NCBI GenBank assembly: GCA_025200525.1
Contig: CM045763.1
Span: 57,677,530-57,741,529, forward strand
Length of the DNA: 64,000 nt
Direction of reading: 5' to 3'
DNA from: Camellia lanceoleosa
Lineage: Eukaryota > Streptophyta > Magnoliopsida > Ericales > Theaceae
Made by a program: the position numbers and the translations under genes. The notes under the pieces are model-generated. The model was not told the origin of the DNA, did not search any database, and saw only the letters and a list, made by a program, of their open reading frames with translations. Below are positions 33,899 through 44,586 of this stretch, piece after piece (the stretch's first letter is position 1; the number at the start of each line of letters is the position of its first letter).

Positions 33899-34087
33899 GA
33901 ATTTCTGGCTTCTGAAGTTGGTTTAGAATTGTGCCTTTTTGTCATTGTCCAGCTGAAATAAGAATTTCTGGCTTCTGAAGTTGGTTTAGAATTGTGTCTT
34001 TTTGTCGTTGTCCAGCTGAAATAAGAATTTCTGGCTTCTGAAGTTGGTTTAGAATTGTGTCTTTTTGTCATTGTCCAGCTGAAATAA
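33899..34087. repeat. 63-bp minisatellite, three copies, downstream of the ankyrin-AAA gene
   Basis: 'gaatttctggcttctgaag' starts at 33899, 33962 and 34025. Units differ by one or two bases. The array lies about 360 bp after the stop codon, possibly beyond or within the 3' UTR. Short minus-strand frames here are repeat translations, not genes. Confidence 0.95.
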
Positions 34088-35556
34088 TAAGCTGCAAAAG
34101 TTGATCATATTTGTGATGATAACTCATAAATTATAGTTGCTGAGATTCTGTAGTTGATCTAGAAGTTCACTGTGTATTTATTTAGTCTCTTATTATTAGT
34201 TGAACATATAGTTAACATGATATTATCGAATCATATAATAATTATTTTGTAAGATTTGTTGATTAAATTATTTATAAAATAATAAAAAATTTAAGATGAA
34301 TTTACTCCAATCATATGACTATTAATTGAATTATATTTATTTTGAAAAATATGTAATTTATGAATGATTTGGATAATAGAAGTAAGTTTGGGTGAAACCT
34401 ACGGAAGGAACTCAGCAAAATCCAAACAAACGAGGTCATTGCGTGCAAGCCAAAAATAATTATAAGGAAAAATTATGAAAAAATTCCAGATTTGATAAGT
34501 AGTAAACTAAATTACAACTATTTAATTGGTTCAATCTAAATTCTTAAGTTTTTAGAATGATATTCACCATGCTTGGTTGCGTTTTTTTGATTTTTTTTAA
34601 AAAAAGTGATTTGAAAACTGTTTTTTGAAAAAAAATACTTGTTTGGTTTTCTAAAAAAATACATCATTACAATTTCAAATTTCCTTCCAAATTAATGATT
34701 GAAACAATTAAAACATAAAAAATCACATCAAAACATTCTCTCAGATTTTTTAAATATATATATATACATACATATATATATACCTAAATGTACCTATATG
34801 TACATGAAGCCTACCTATATTTTCAGAAAAATGTACCTATTCAAAGCCTACTTATATGTACCTAGATTTTCAGAAAAACCTACCTATTAGAAAAATGTAC
34901 CTAGATTTTCAAAGCCTACATATATGTACCTATTCTACTAAAGCCAACCTATCTCATTTATTTTTTTGAAAACATAACTCATTTTTCAGAATAACTAAAT
35001 AAGTTGTATAAAATTTTCAAAAAATCACAACCAAACACAATGGTTGATTCTAATCATTCATTACTACTAACCAATGAAACAAAAACAATTTAATCACTTT
35101 TTATTGGTGGTAACAACAGAGACTATAGTATGAGGAATAAATGAAAAAGGTGAAAATAAATTAGGAAAAGAAAAGAATAGCGATGGACAAGAAAAATGGA
35201 TAATAATAGATTAAATGAGAAGATGAGTAAAGATAACGACGATAAAAATAATAAATAATTGTCCAGAATGATAAAATGAAAAAATGAATAAATTACTTAT
35301 TTTTTGTTAGTTATTTTAGAAGTTAAAAATTTAAATTAAAATAATTAAAAAATGAAAGTTTGATTTGTTAAGATTTTCCCCCCTAATTCCAAAAGGGTGG
35401 AAAAAAAAGAAAAAGAAATAAAATGAATAAATAAAAAACAGATTTCACTGTTGCTTAGTTGGCTGAGTCTGCACAATAGCAAAAACCAGAACCAGACACA
35501 CATAAGAGTAACAGAAATTCTGGTTCACCCTCATCCTCAATCCACCCTCTCTAAAA
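34088..35556. other. Intergenic spacer between the two host genes
   Basis: Strongly AT-rich with no gene. It includes a probable MITE (34570-35045, separate entry), a (TA)n patch near 34757-34783 and a run of 'tacctatatgtacct' variants at 34785-34935. The last 200 bases before the CT tract presumably contain the promoter of the TraB-like gene; no clear TATA box was identified. Confidence 0.6.
34570..35045. mobile_element. Candidate MITE with imperfect terminal inverted repeats
   Basis: The left end 'ccatgcttggttgcgttttttt' mirrors the right end 'aaaaaatcacaaccaaacacaatgg' imperfectly. The interior is AT-rich and non-coding. A target duplication could not be fixed, so the class is left open. 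Confidence 0.4.

Positions 35557-35597
<41 letters not shown>
35557..35597 (+). repeat. (CT)n microsatellite in the 5' leader of the TraB-like gene
   Basis: A CT run with one interrupting G, ending about 12 bp before the start codon. The 5' leader of the neighbouring ankyrin-AAA gene has the same kind of tract. Confidence 0.9.
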
Positions 35598-35598
<1 letters not shown>

Positions 35599-35608
35599 AA
35601 AGAGAACT

Positions 35609-38600
35609 ATGGTCTGTAGTTCTCTCTCCCTACTATATTCCCCATGTTCTTCATTTCCTTCCAATTCCACCAATGATTCACCTTCTACTTCTTCTTCTCC
35701 ATCCAAGCTCCGATCTTTCAAACGTAACCCTAGGGTTCTGAAACTAGCCTCCTCGAATTGTTCATCTTCTTCTCAATTTTGGAGAATCGAAGTTCGCTCG
35801 AAGCTATCGGTAGAGGAGGATGGCTCGGTCGAACAGTTTCTGCGGAGCAATTCGATTACGGACTTCATGAGGTTCAAGAGAGGGAATTCCGATGCGGAGC
35901 TTCAGACCGCCGTTGTTAGCTATAAGAAGAAGTTCCCTTGGTCTCTTCTCCGACCATTTCTTCAGGTATAATTATAACCTGTAAATTAATGTTATTTTTT
36001 TGCATACTTACATGTGTGTGTGTGTGTGTGTTGACATGTTTGTTTCTTGAGAAAATCTGTAACTTGGAAGTTTGACCTATTGTTTGATTTTGTATAACTG
36101 GTTTTTGATTTTATTAACTATGTAGGTTGATTTGGTTTCTACAATACACATTGCGGACAAAGAGTATGTTTTCTTACTCAAATTTGGATAAGATTTATCT
36201 TTTTTAGTATAGGATAATTGTATGGTTGGACAAAAAATGAGACACAAAAAACTATGGTCTGTACAAGTAGTATATGTTTTTGGATAGTGCATGCATACTG
36301 GATGCCTATATTTTCAAAGAAATAAATGAAAATTTCTACCAGTATACTTTTAACTCTTTTGATTGGGGGATTTAGAAAGTGATTTGGAAAGAGAAGGGAA
36401 AAAGGTAGGTGAAATGTTAATAAAATATAACTATATTTCACTTAGATTCACACACTTTTTTTTTTTTTTTTCAAATCTCTTTTCAAATACCCCAACCAAA
36501 TACGGGGTTAGGAAAGAATGGTTATTTATCTTTCACTGATCCAAATTTATATTTACCAGCACACTGTATGGAGGATGATTTATGCGGAAAATACAATTCA
36601 GTGTAGGTTTTGAAAAAAAAAATTACACATAAATGGTAAACTTTATAAATATTAATAATTAAAATTCTAAATTTTTTCATGTATTTGTAAATATTTAAAA
36701 AAAAAACCCACTTAATTGTAATTCTTCCATGATTTGTTGCTAAAGGTGAACCAATTTGAGATGAGAGTGTTGATGCTATTTAGAGAAAAGACTACGAGAA
36801 TTAGAATTACGGCAGGAGGAGATTTTCCAATGACCAAGTGGGTGGAGAAAAAGTAGACGAGTTTGGAGATGCATTTGTTAAATTGATCATTGATTTACTG
36901 GAGCTAGTAAGTTGGAGGGCAACCTTTATCGGGGACAGATTGTAAAACATATTTTTGATAAATTTATTGTGTTTTGGAATAGAAGTGTACCGTGTTTGGA
37001 AAATGAACATCATGGGGTAACTAGCTTCTCTTAGTGATCTTGCATTGAACTTGAACATGATTCTTGGATTATGAGACCAATTTTTAATTCTGAAATTTAT
37101 CTAGATGGAATGGAATATGAACAGAGGGGCATTAGTTTAAAAACCTTGGGGTTGTGGGTTTGAATTAGAGGGCAATCACTTTGTACATTATTGTACAGGT
37201 CTGTTTCCAGGATTGTGGGGTTTGATAATGGTTGATCACACACTTGGCTTTGGAAATTTTTCTTATCCCTTTTCTGTTTTCTTTTGTTGTTGAAAACCTG
37301 TAATGCCTATTAGCCACTGAACTCAGTAACATAATTTCCTTCTAAACCTTTCCTACAAGCTATCCTGTAGATTAACTGCTTTCTTGAAGGAAATAATCTC
37401 CCTTGAATCTTAACGTTTCATACAAGATTATGTATTGCTGGAAATCCAACTTGAGAAGTTCAACTTTTATTTTTCTACAAACTCTCTTGTAGCCCTTATG
37501 CATGAGAGAAAAATGTATTTTTCATTTTCCTTTCACTTCACTTTTCTCATGAACCACTTTACTGTTAATGTGCCTGACAACCAAATAGAGCCTCTCGCTG
37601 GCAACTTTTCAATAATAACATACCAACTATATTTAAACCATTTTTGTCACCCTCCTTACTAACCAAAAACCCAGCCCAACAGTCCTTGATGTTCCTCTTT
37701 TTTGGTGATTGTTAATATCTCTATCATTCTTTCTTGCTTTCCTCGCTTGTCTTAATTTTTTTTGAATAATTGTGTGCTCCCCCTTCAACTATTTTTCTGT
37801 GAGATGCAGTGAGTCATGTGAACAGATGGTTTAGTATTGAAGGGAGTATTATATAAACCTGATTTAAGGATTACATGGGCTTCATTTGTCTGACTTGGAT
37901 CTGTTGAGCCACCTATTGCCTAATTTTCTTCAAAAAGGTAGCAGAAACCACTTGTTAGTTGCATGGATTATGATGCCACTAAAGGGGCATTAAATTTTTT
38001 TCCTGATGTAATTAGTGGACACATATGGGTTAATGAAGCATGACATTTTTGTTTTGTTTTTTGTTGTTTTTTCCTCTGTTTTTTGTTTGTTTTTCTTTTT
38101 TTGTCCATAATTTTACACTGCAGCCTATTTGTATGATGTGTGACTTGCATCTAGCTCTGTTTATCCATGTATGAGGTTCTGGTTTCTTTTCTATTTTACT
38201 CTTACAGAAAAATGATAGTTTAATTTTTTTCCTTTCAAAATTTCTTATTTGTTTTCTTGACTTCTTCACTTGATTTACTTTCTTAACTTGAAATTCATTC
38301 GTTTGGTTGATCTTGTGTCATACACAGATATTTTGCAACCCTCCAGAAGGAACTTGAAACTTATGACTGTGTCCTTTATGAGATGGTGGCTAGCAGGGAG
38401 AGTTTAGAAGGCAGACAATACCGTGGTGCCACAAAAAAGTTAAAAGCTTCCCGCTCACGGGGGTTTAATATTCTTGGATGCATTCAGCGCCAGATGGCTA
38501 GACTTCTTGCGCTTGATTTTCAATTAGACTGTCTTGACTACCAGGCTGAGAATTGGTACCATGCAGATCTGGATTATGAAACCTTCAAACTACTTCAGGT

Positions 38601-40905
38601 TTTATTCCTTTGAGCACTCTGTATAATGTTGATCTAATACACAATAATTGTTTTTTGGAGTTTACCTTAGTGCTGAATTTTCTCTTCTTTTTTTTTTGGA
38701 CAAAAAGTATACTTCATTCCAGTTTCAACTCATCTTATTAATGAGTTAGGGTGCTTAGAGATGCTTAAAATTTTTAAGCTACTCCTGAAATCAACATGGT
38801 CTGTCTTTTCACTTCCAACCTCTGATTTTGTGATGAAGCTGTTGTTGCTCTAAATACAATTTCTTATAATATTTTTGCATCTTTGTTTGTGCTATCTGAA
38901 TAAAAGCTATATGAAGGGAAAAAGAAATAGGATCAGGCAGCTGGGGTGGGTGGCAAGTGGGTTTGTTCGTCTGAAAATTTGAGAAAACTTGTTTGGCAAA
39001 TTGTTTTCAGCATTTTTTATATTTTTATTTTTTAAAACAACCCATTTTTATGGAAAGACCAAAAAGTTGTTTTCAAATTTTTGTAAACTCAAAATGAAAA
39101 CAATATGAAAATGATAGGTTTTTCAAACTTACTCAATTGTTTTTGTTTCGAAAAACATGAAAAATGAAAAAGAAGAAAAACTATTAATAAAAGTATTTGA
39201 ATGCTTCTATCTAAAAAAACAATAAAAGTATTTGAATGCTCTCACGTTCTTTATCTACATATTCAAGCGTTACCTCTTGCACTTCTAGTTAAGTTCAGGA
39301 ACAATTGATTGTCATTAACATTGGACTTGAAAATCTTATGCTACTCTATCTTCTCCTTCAGCATGAAAAAGGTGAAAGCTTCTTTACCTTTGCAAGAGAT
39401 ATGACTCTTAGATCAACAAAAGCCATGGTGCAGCCTACTTCAATTCCAGAAGAGCTTGGTCCTTGGAGATCCAAGCTTCTTTGGGCTTCTCGTGTGCTAC
39501 CTATGCCTCTTGTTGGCCTTGTCATTATTGGAAGTGTTTGTGCTGATGTGGGAAGTCCAAGATCTGAATATCCAGAATTAGAAGCCTTGTCCAGGCTGGA
39601 TTTTGGGGCTGCTATGAAGGTCTTCCTGGCAAAGAGACTAACATCTGAGTAAGTATATTCAACCTTCTTCTATATTTGAAGGTTAAATGCTGCTAGTGGT
39701 AATGGTGTTGTTTGATAGGTCATAGATGTTGTTTGGTATTTGCTTTTATACCCTTTTTTTTTTAGGGTCTGGACTTCAGGTTAATGCAATGTTGATAATT
39801 ATGAATTTACGAGCAAACTGGTTTAGCTGAGGGAGTACTCTGAGACCATGGCTCTTTATTGCTACAGCCGTGCATAAATCATAAACTAATTAATGTTTCT
39901 TTTTTTCTTTTTAAATTTAAACTTGCAAAATGAACCTTTTGCTCAAATATAAAGTTGTGTATACAACATATTTGCTATTCTGATACAGCTAAATGTGATA
40001 TTTGCTATTCTGATGGAGCTAAATGTGAGCTCACTGTTCTAGACTTCGTATCTAGTGAGTTGGTGGAAAATCTAGACTGATAGACCTTAAGCATATGTGT
40101 GGGTTACTCCTAGATTGGGACCTAACAATGTTTTCCCCAAGAGGTATGTTAGCAATGAGATGTTGAGATGACTTTGGACCATTCAGTTTGAGTTCATTCA
40201 TACATGTAATAATCTCTGTTGTTTCAACTTGTTTTCCCCTTCAAATTTTCATTCCAAATTTAATCAACTCGGGTAAGTTCCTTGATATATTCTATCATCT
40301 GTGCTTTGATTTGGCAATGAAAAGTTGGAACTTGTAGTCAACGACAATATTGACATTGGAAATGGTTCATGTTACCAATAAAAATATTTTAGTGTTCCTA
40401 TAAAACTACTATGATTTCATAGAAATGGTATTATTTATCTTTTTAATGAAGGAATTGTTGTATTGATGGAACACTATAAATGTGAAGATTTACTCAGGTG
40501 ACAGCCGACGTAGAGGAGAAATCTGTCATCATTGGCGAGCGGAACAGAGCCGCAACTGAGGCACTTCAAAGAGCAATCGATGAAGGTCACAATAAGATTG
40601 CTATACTTTATGGAGGTGGACACATGCCAGACTTGGGGAGGCGATTACGAGATGAATTTGATCTAATCCCTTCGGGGGTGCAGTGGATAACAGCTTGGTC
40701 CATACAGAACCAGAATCTAACGACCAGCTCGCTTCCATTTCTGAAGACAATGGCAGAAGTTTTGGGATGGCCGTTGAATCGGTACCAGACTTTGGCATTG
40801 CTTCTCTTCTCCTCCGTGCTAGCGTTGGACCTCTGGTTTTGGGAGCTTTTTTTTGGCACTACGGTTGATTGGATTTCCCATGTTGCTTCAGACATTATAT
40901 TTTGA
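35609..40905 (+). CDS. TraB/Tiki-like protein, probably plastid membrane, five exons
   Basis: Exons: 35609-35965, 36126-36163, 38328-38598, 39362-39648, 40488-40905; 456 residues. The Ser-rich, basic, acid-poor N-terminus (about residues 1-60) looks like a chloroplast transit peptide. The TraB domain starts near 120 with VSTIHIADKEYF (His127) and YDCVLYEMV, and continues to IIGERNRAATEAL and YGGGHMPDLGRRL. GGGH (360-363) fits the GX2H motif of the TraB/Tiki metallopeptidase-like fold, and STIH is its counterpart at the start. Hydrophobic segments lie at about 265-284 (RVLPMPLVGLVIIGSVC) and 417-435 near the C-terminus, so it is probably membrane-anchored. Biochemical role is unknown in plants. 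The last exon uses the acceptor 'gtgaag' at 40487, the one that keeps frame (E-FTQ-VTADVEE); the stronger 'ctcag' ten bases later would hit a stop. Intron 2 (2.2 kb) contains a MITE. Confidence 0.93.
36350..36510. mobile_element. Small MITE in intron 2 of the TraB-like gene
   Basis: 'ttttgattgggggatttaga' at the left mirrors 'caaataccccaaccaaatac' at the right. The interior is short and ends with a T-run (36457-36470). It is about 160 bp with no coding capacity. Superfamily is not determined because the target duplication is unclear. Confidence 0.5.
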
Positions 40906-40939
40906 TAATGCACAGGTGATGTGATTTAAGTCTCTCTTA

Positions 40940-41386
40940 GGTCTCGTTTGGCATCCAACCATTTAAAAAATCACTAAAAAATTAAAAAAGCCTATTATTT
41001 TATTTTACAAACCTATCTACAATTTGAAATCACATGCGTTTATAAAAGCCTCCCCTCGAATCATTTTAGCCTAAAAATCTAATAGTACTATGAGGGTTTT
41101 TTTAGAATAAAAAAATGGTGAAGTCTCACAATGTGTCTTTATGTTTTCCCAACAACCCACTGACTCACAGCGAAAGGGTAGGCTGTCGTGTCAGCACATC
41201 ATTTCGTGAGTACAAATTCACGGTCAAAATTGGTAATTTACCTATTTTTTAATTTTATAAATTATTTCATTTCACGTTTATTTTGTAAAAGGTTAAAAAA
41301 TTATTTTCAAATATATTAGTTTTTTATCTCATATTTTAGTTAAAAAATTAAAAGGTTATTAAAATAGTGTGTTTCCAAAAGAGACC
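40940..41386. mobile_element. PIF/Harbinger (Tourist-like) MITE
   Basis: The terminal inverted repeat GGTCTCGTTTGG / CCAAAAGAGACC is flanked by TTA at 40937-40939 and 41387-41389. The TTA duplication and GG...CC ends are diagnostic of Harbinger-type MITEs. It is 447 bp, AT-rich and without genes. It starts 34 bp after the TraB-like stop codon, hence most likely within its 3' UTR, and contains an AATAAA at about 41106. Confidence 0.88.
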
Positions 41387-41389
41387 TTA

Positions 41390-42676
41390 ATAGGTACAAT
41401 TTCTTCAGTTTGACAAAGATGGAAGCGAAGCTGTGAATGTGCTTGTAAATATTTTGAACTTCTTTCCGTGGATTGAAATAGAGTAAGATTGTTTGGGCCA
41501 TTTCTTGTGGTAGATTGTTCGGATATGATACATACTGATCAAGAATGCTTGTCTTTTGCATCATGGTGTTCTCTAGTTCCTAAAATTTGATCTGTAATAT
41601 GCGTGTAATATTACATGCGAAACCATGATTGTTACCTCAGCTGATATAGCAATTTAACCAAGCGTTATTTACACCGACACTCAGCTATCAGTTTACCTCT
41701 CTTACCTATCTAACCGTAAATTTTTGATCATTTTCAAATATAAGAAGGTACAAATGTTCCTGTCTGGAGAGTAGGATGTTGGCTGCAATGGTCTTACACC
41801 AATCAAACAGCCAAGTGAGATATATCTTAGTTTTATTATCTGATTGTCTCTCAAATGCATTTTTGGCAAAAATTGACAAAAAAAATTCTATAATTGTCTA
41901 TAATGTTTGCTTTCTTCAAATGTAATTGCAAGAAACCAGTATATCCATTTCATTCATCTTTATGATACATAACATAGCTTATGCATAGAAAAGATACATT
42001 GCAAGTTAAAAAGATGGCATCTACCAAATACAGTACATGACATATTTATAGAACTCTTTCCCAAATTTTCTGACACGGGGTGGAGGGAAAGCCGCAGGAA
42101 GCTGGGGTGGAGGGAAAGCCACAGGAAGCTGTGGCGGCCGCAACGGACGCAGAGAGTGTCTTGTTCCCCCTCTTCCCAAAGCTCACTGCTCCTTTACCCT
42201 GTTTTGTTTCATGTTTCAAGTTTCAATTCAAAACCCATATAGGTTTCGTTTGGAAAGTAGGTTGGTTTTTTGACTTTTATAGTTATTTTAGTCTGAAGTT
42301 AAAAAGTCTCGTTTGGGAAGGATTTTTAGCTTTTTTGTTTTTTTTGACTTTTTTGTCAAAGAAAGAATGTAATGATTATAAGTTGGATGTGATGTTTTGT
42401 CTTATTGAACTAAAAAGTCTATTTGATTTTTTGTGACTATTTTAGTCAAAAAAGTCCAAAAGTTGGCTTTTCAAACGAAGTCATAATGAAAACTGTAAAA
42501 ACTGGTACACAATTATTAGTATATGAATGAATTACAGAAAAAAATGGAGAGCGTAAAAAACATCACCATCGTTGTTAACGTTAACAGGAGTTGTCCAAAA
42601 AAAAAAAAACTCTTGAGCTTCTCCGAAAGCTCTCTCTCTTGCGAAACCTTTACAAGGCTAGCTAAGCAGTTGTGGC
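41390..42676. other. Intergenic region with a short GC-rich duplication and a candidate MITE
   Basis: No gene is supported. At 42076-42128 a 27-bp unit, 'ggggtggagggaaagccgca' followed by 'ggaagct', occurs twice. At about 42240-42482, 'ggtttcgtttggaaagtagg' is mirrored by 'ggcttttcaaacgaagtcat', suggesting another MITE with imperfect ends; its target site duplication is unclear. Confidence 0.45.
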
Positions 42677-43506
42677 TAGGGGTGTGCATAATACCGCCGA
42701 AACCGCCGAAACCGCCAAAACCGCACCGAGCCGCACCGCCAAGGCAAATTCGTTATTATTTTCCAATCAAACCGCCGGTTTTTGGTAAGAAAAATGGCAA
42801 ATTCTAGTGACATTTTTATCAATCCGCCGGTTTCTATTTTTCTTCCAAACCGCACCGACCCGCACCGCTATTAAATCATGTTTTATAAGATTCTAAAAAT
42901 TCTTTTTTACTTAAGTTTGCTTGTTGTTCTATACCTTAGAATATAGTATTACATTACTACTCGAGGGGAATTCAAGATGTCAGTAATCCAAAATAAAGTT
43001 GGATTCCAATTCAGTTTTCAATCTTCTTATTTTTTTTTTTTCCGCCATGTTGCAAACTTGCATCACTCACTTTTCAATCTAAATACTTTTCAATAGTAAA
43101 CATTTTCAATATATTGTAAACCGAATGTTATTAATTTTATGTATTGTATTTGATCATTGTAGCTTCCACAGATGCTTGTAATGAACTGATGGCATAGTCG
43201 TTGATATTATCATGTTGTTGTTACACTTGTTACATCAGAAGAAAGCTTCGCAAGATGCTTAACATCACGGTATCTCTCGTCTTTTTTTTTCTCTTTGATT
43301 TAATTTTTGTAATTTTAATTATATTTTTTATAAACCGCCAATCCGCCCGAACCGCCAAGGCAAATCCGCCATTATTTGCCAACCGAACCGCCGGTTTTTG
43401 ATAAGGAAAATGGCAAATTCTAGTGACACTTTTATCAATCCGCCACCCGCCGTACGGTTTCTATTTTTCTCTCAAACCGCACCGACCCGCACCGCGCACA
43501 CCCCTA
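42677..43506. mobile_element. hAT-type non-autonomous element enclosing a host exon
   Basis: Ends TAGGGGTGTGC / GCACACCCCTA are flanked by the 8-bp duplication GTTGTGGC (42669-42676 and 43507-43514), the hAT signature. Subterminal regions are packed with ACCGCACCG/ACCGCC motifs. Two blocks, 42737-42868 and 43352-43495, are near-copies of each other in direct orientation, so the element looks like two copies of one small MITE with the outer ends kept and about 480 bp of foreign DNA between them. That inner DNA holds a PLAC8-type exon. Confidence 0.88.
43172..43269 (+). pseudogene. Captured exon of a PLAC8-domain (MCA-like) gene
   Basis: The 98-nt segment lies between 'ttccacag' and 'gtatctct', so it keeps splice sites. 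It reads ACNELMA-stop-SLILSCCCYTC, then YIRRKLRKMLNIT. The CCCYTC...RRKLRKMLNI pattern is the Cys-rich start of the plant PLAC8 domain, closest in memory to MID1-complementing-activity (MCA) proteins and cell-number-regulator proteins. One stop (TAG) sits where Tyr is usual. The neighbouring exons of such a gene were not found, so it is a lone fragment inside the hAT-type element. Confidence 0.65.
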
Positions 43507-43514
43507 GTTGTGGC

Positions 43515-44490
43515 CTTTGTGACAGCGCAATTTAGCATTATGTCACTTTCTTCTAAGCGGTGCTCTGGCGGCGGTGTACATTTTTATTTCTCTCTGCATA
43601 AAATTCACATTGACATTCATCAGTTAACAAAAAATTTATATCAATTAATTTTTATTTATTTATTATTTTTTGATTCATCTACAAAGATTAAATTTTTTTA
43701 AAAATCTCCCAAACCACGCCTGAATAATTTGCTAATTACAAGTGCTGTTACGTTTACGTGGGTCTATTATAGATTTAATTTGATAATTCTAATAATTTAT
43801 ATTATAATATCTATTGAGAAGATAATTTTACAAAAATTAAATTGTTTAAATAATTATAATAAGATCACATTTATTATTAAAAAAAAATTTAAAGACAAAT
43901 ATACTTTTGAGAATATATAATTTATTATTGGAACAATCACACTGCAGTGGTCTCTTTTCAAAAATTAATTACTAATTAATGAAAAACCTTACGATTTTAT
44001 ACTTCAATTTATCAAAAGTTTCTCACTAATTTAAAAATGTTTTTATGTATACAATTATCTGATCAATTTAAATTTTTTTACAAGGATTATCTTTCTCAAG
44101 AAGTCTTAAAATAAAATAATTCAAATCATCAATGCGCATCTCATGGCCTAAAAATATGTAAAATTGGCAATTGCAACGAGAGAAGCTTTGCCTCTTTAGA
44201 AACGGAGAAAATAGAGTCTAGATTTTCGCTCAAAATGCATGCACGGTATAGATTGAAAAGAAAAGTTTGGAAATCCAGACATATCTATTCAGAATTTTTT
44301 TGGATGGATGGTTGTGGAAATTTGCATAGGGTGTAGTTTATGTATAAAATAAATATGAATCACAAGAAGATATTTTGAGTAGTTAAGTTTGAATTTAGTG
44401 GATTGAAAAATAAAAAAAGTTAAGTAGGGCGTCCCATCCTATTGAAATCTAAGATTTTTAAATAAAAAAGGAGGAAGGCAATCACACAAC
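43515..44490. other. AT-rich spacer before the tRNA gene
   Basis: No gene is seen. Long A/T-biased stretches (43590-44110) and no clear repeat structure. CAA-rich sequence 'atcacacaac' directly precedes the tRNA, as is usual for plant Pol III start sites. Confidence 0.5.
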
Positions 44491-44572
44491 GTCGCTTTGG
44501 CCGAGTGGTTAAGGCGTGTGCCTGCTAAGTACATGGGGTTTCCCCGCGAGAGTTCGAATCTCTCAGGCGACG
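44491..44572 (+). tRNA. tRNA-Ser (anticodon GCU)
   Basis: An 82-nt cloverleaf. The acceptor stem is GTCGCTT/AGGCGAC, the D-arm region TGGCCGAGTGGTTAAGGC (A box), the anticodon stem TGTGC/GTACA with loop CTGCTAA (anticodon GCT, reads AGC/AGU), a long variable arm (TGGGGTTTCCCCGC, class II as expected for Ser), and the T-arm GAGAG TTCGAAT CTCTC (B box). There is no intron and no encoded CCA. This appears to be an intact nuclear gene. Confidence 0.97.
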
Positions 44573-44578
44573 TGTAGA

Positions 44579-44586
44579 TTTTTTTT
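44579..44586 (+). terminator. Pol III T-run terminator
   Basis: Eight T residues, starting seven bases after the tRNA's last base, the normal RNA polymerase III stop signal. Confidence 0.85.

Noticed and set aside
33886..34071. Repetitive minus-strand frame TKRHNSKPTSEARNSYFSW
   Set aside because: Translation of the 63-bp minisatellite (63 is a multiple of 3), not a gene.
40608..40913. 101-codon minus-strand frame
   Set aside because: Antisense shadow of the last TraB-like exon.
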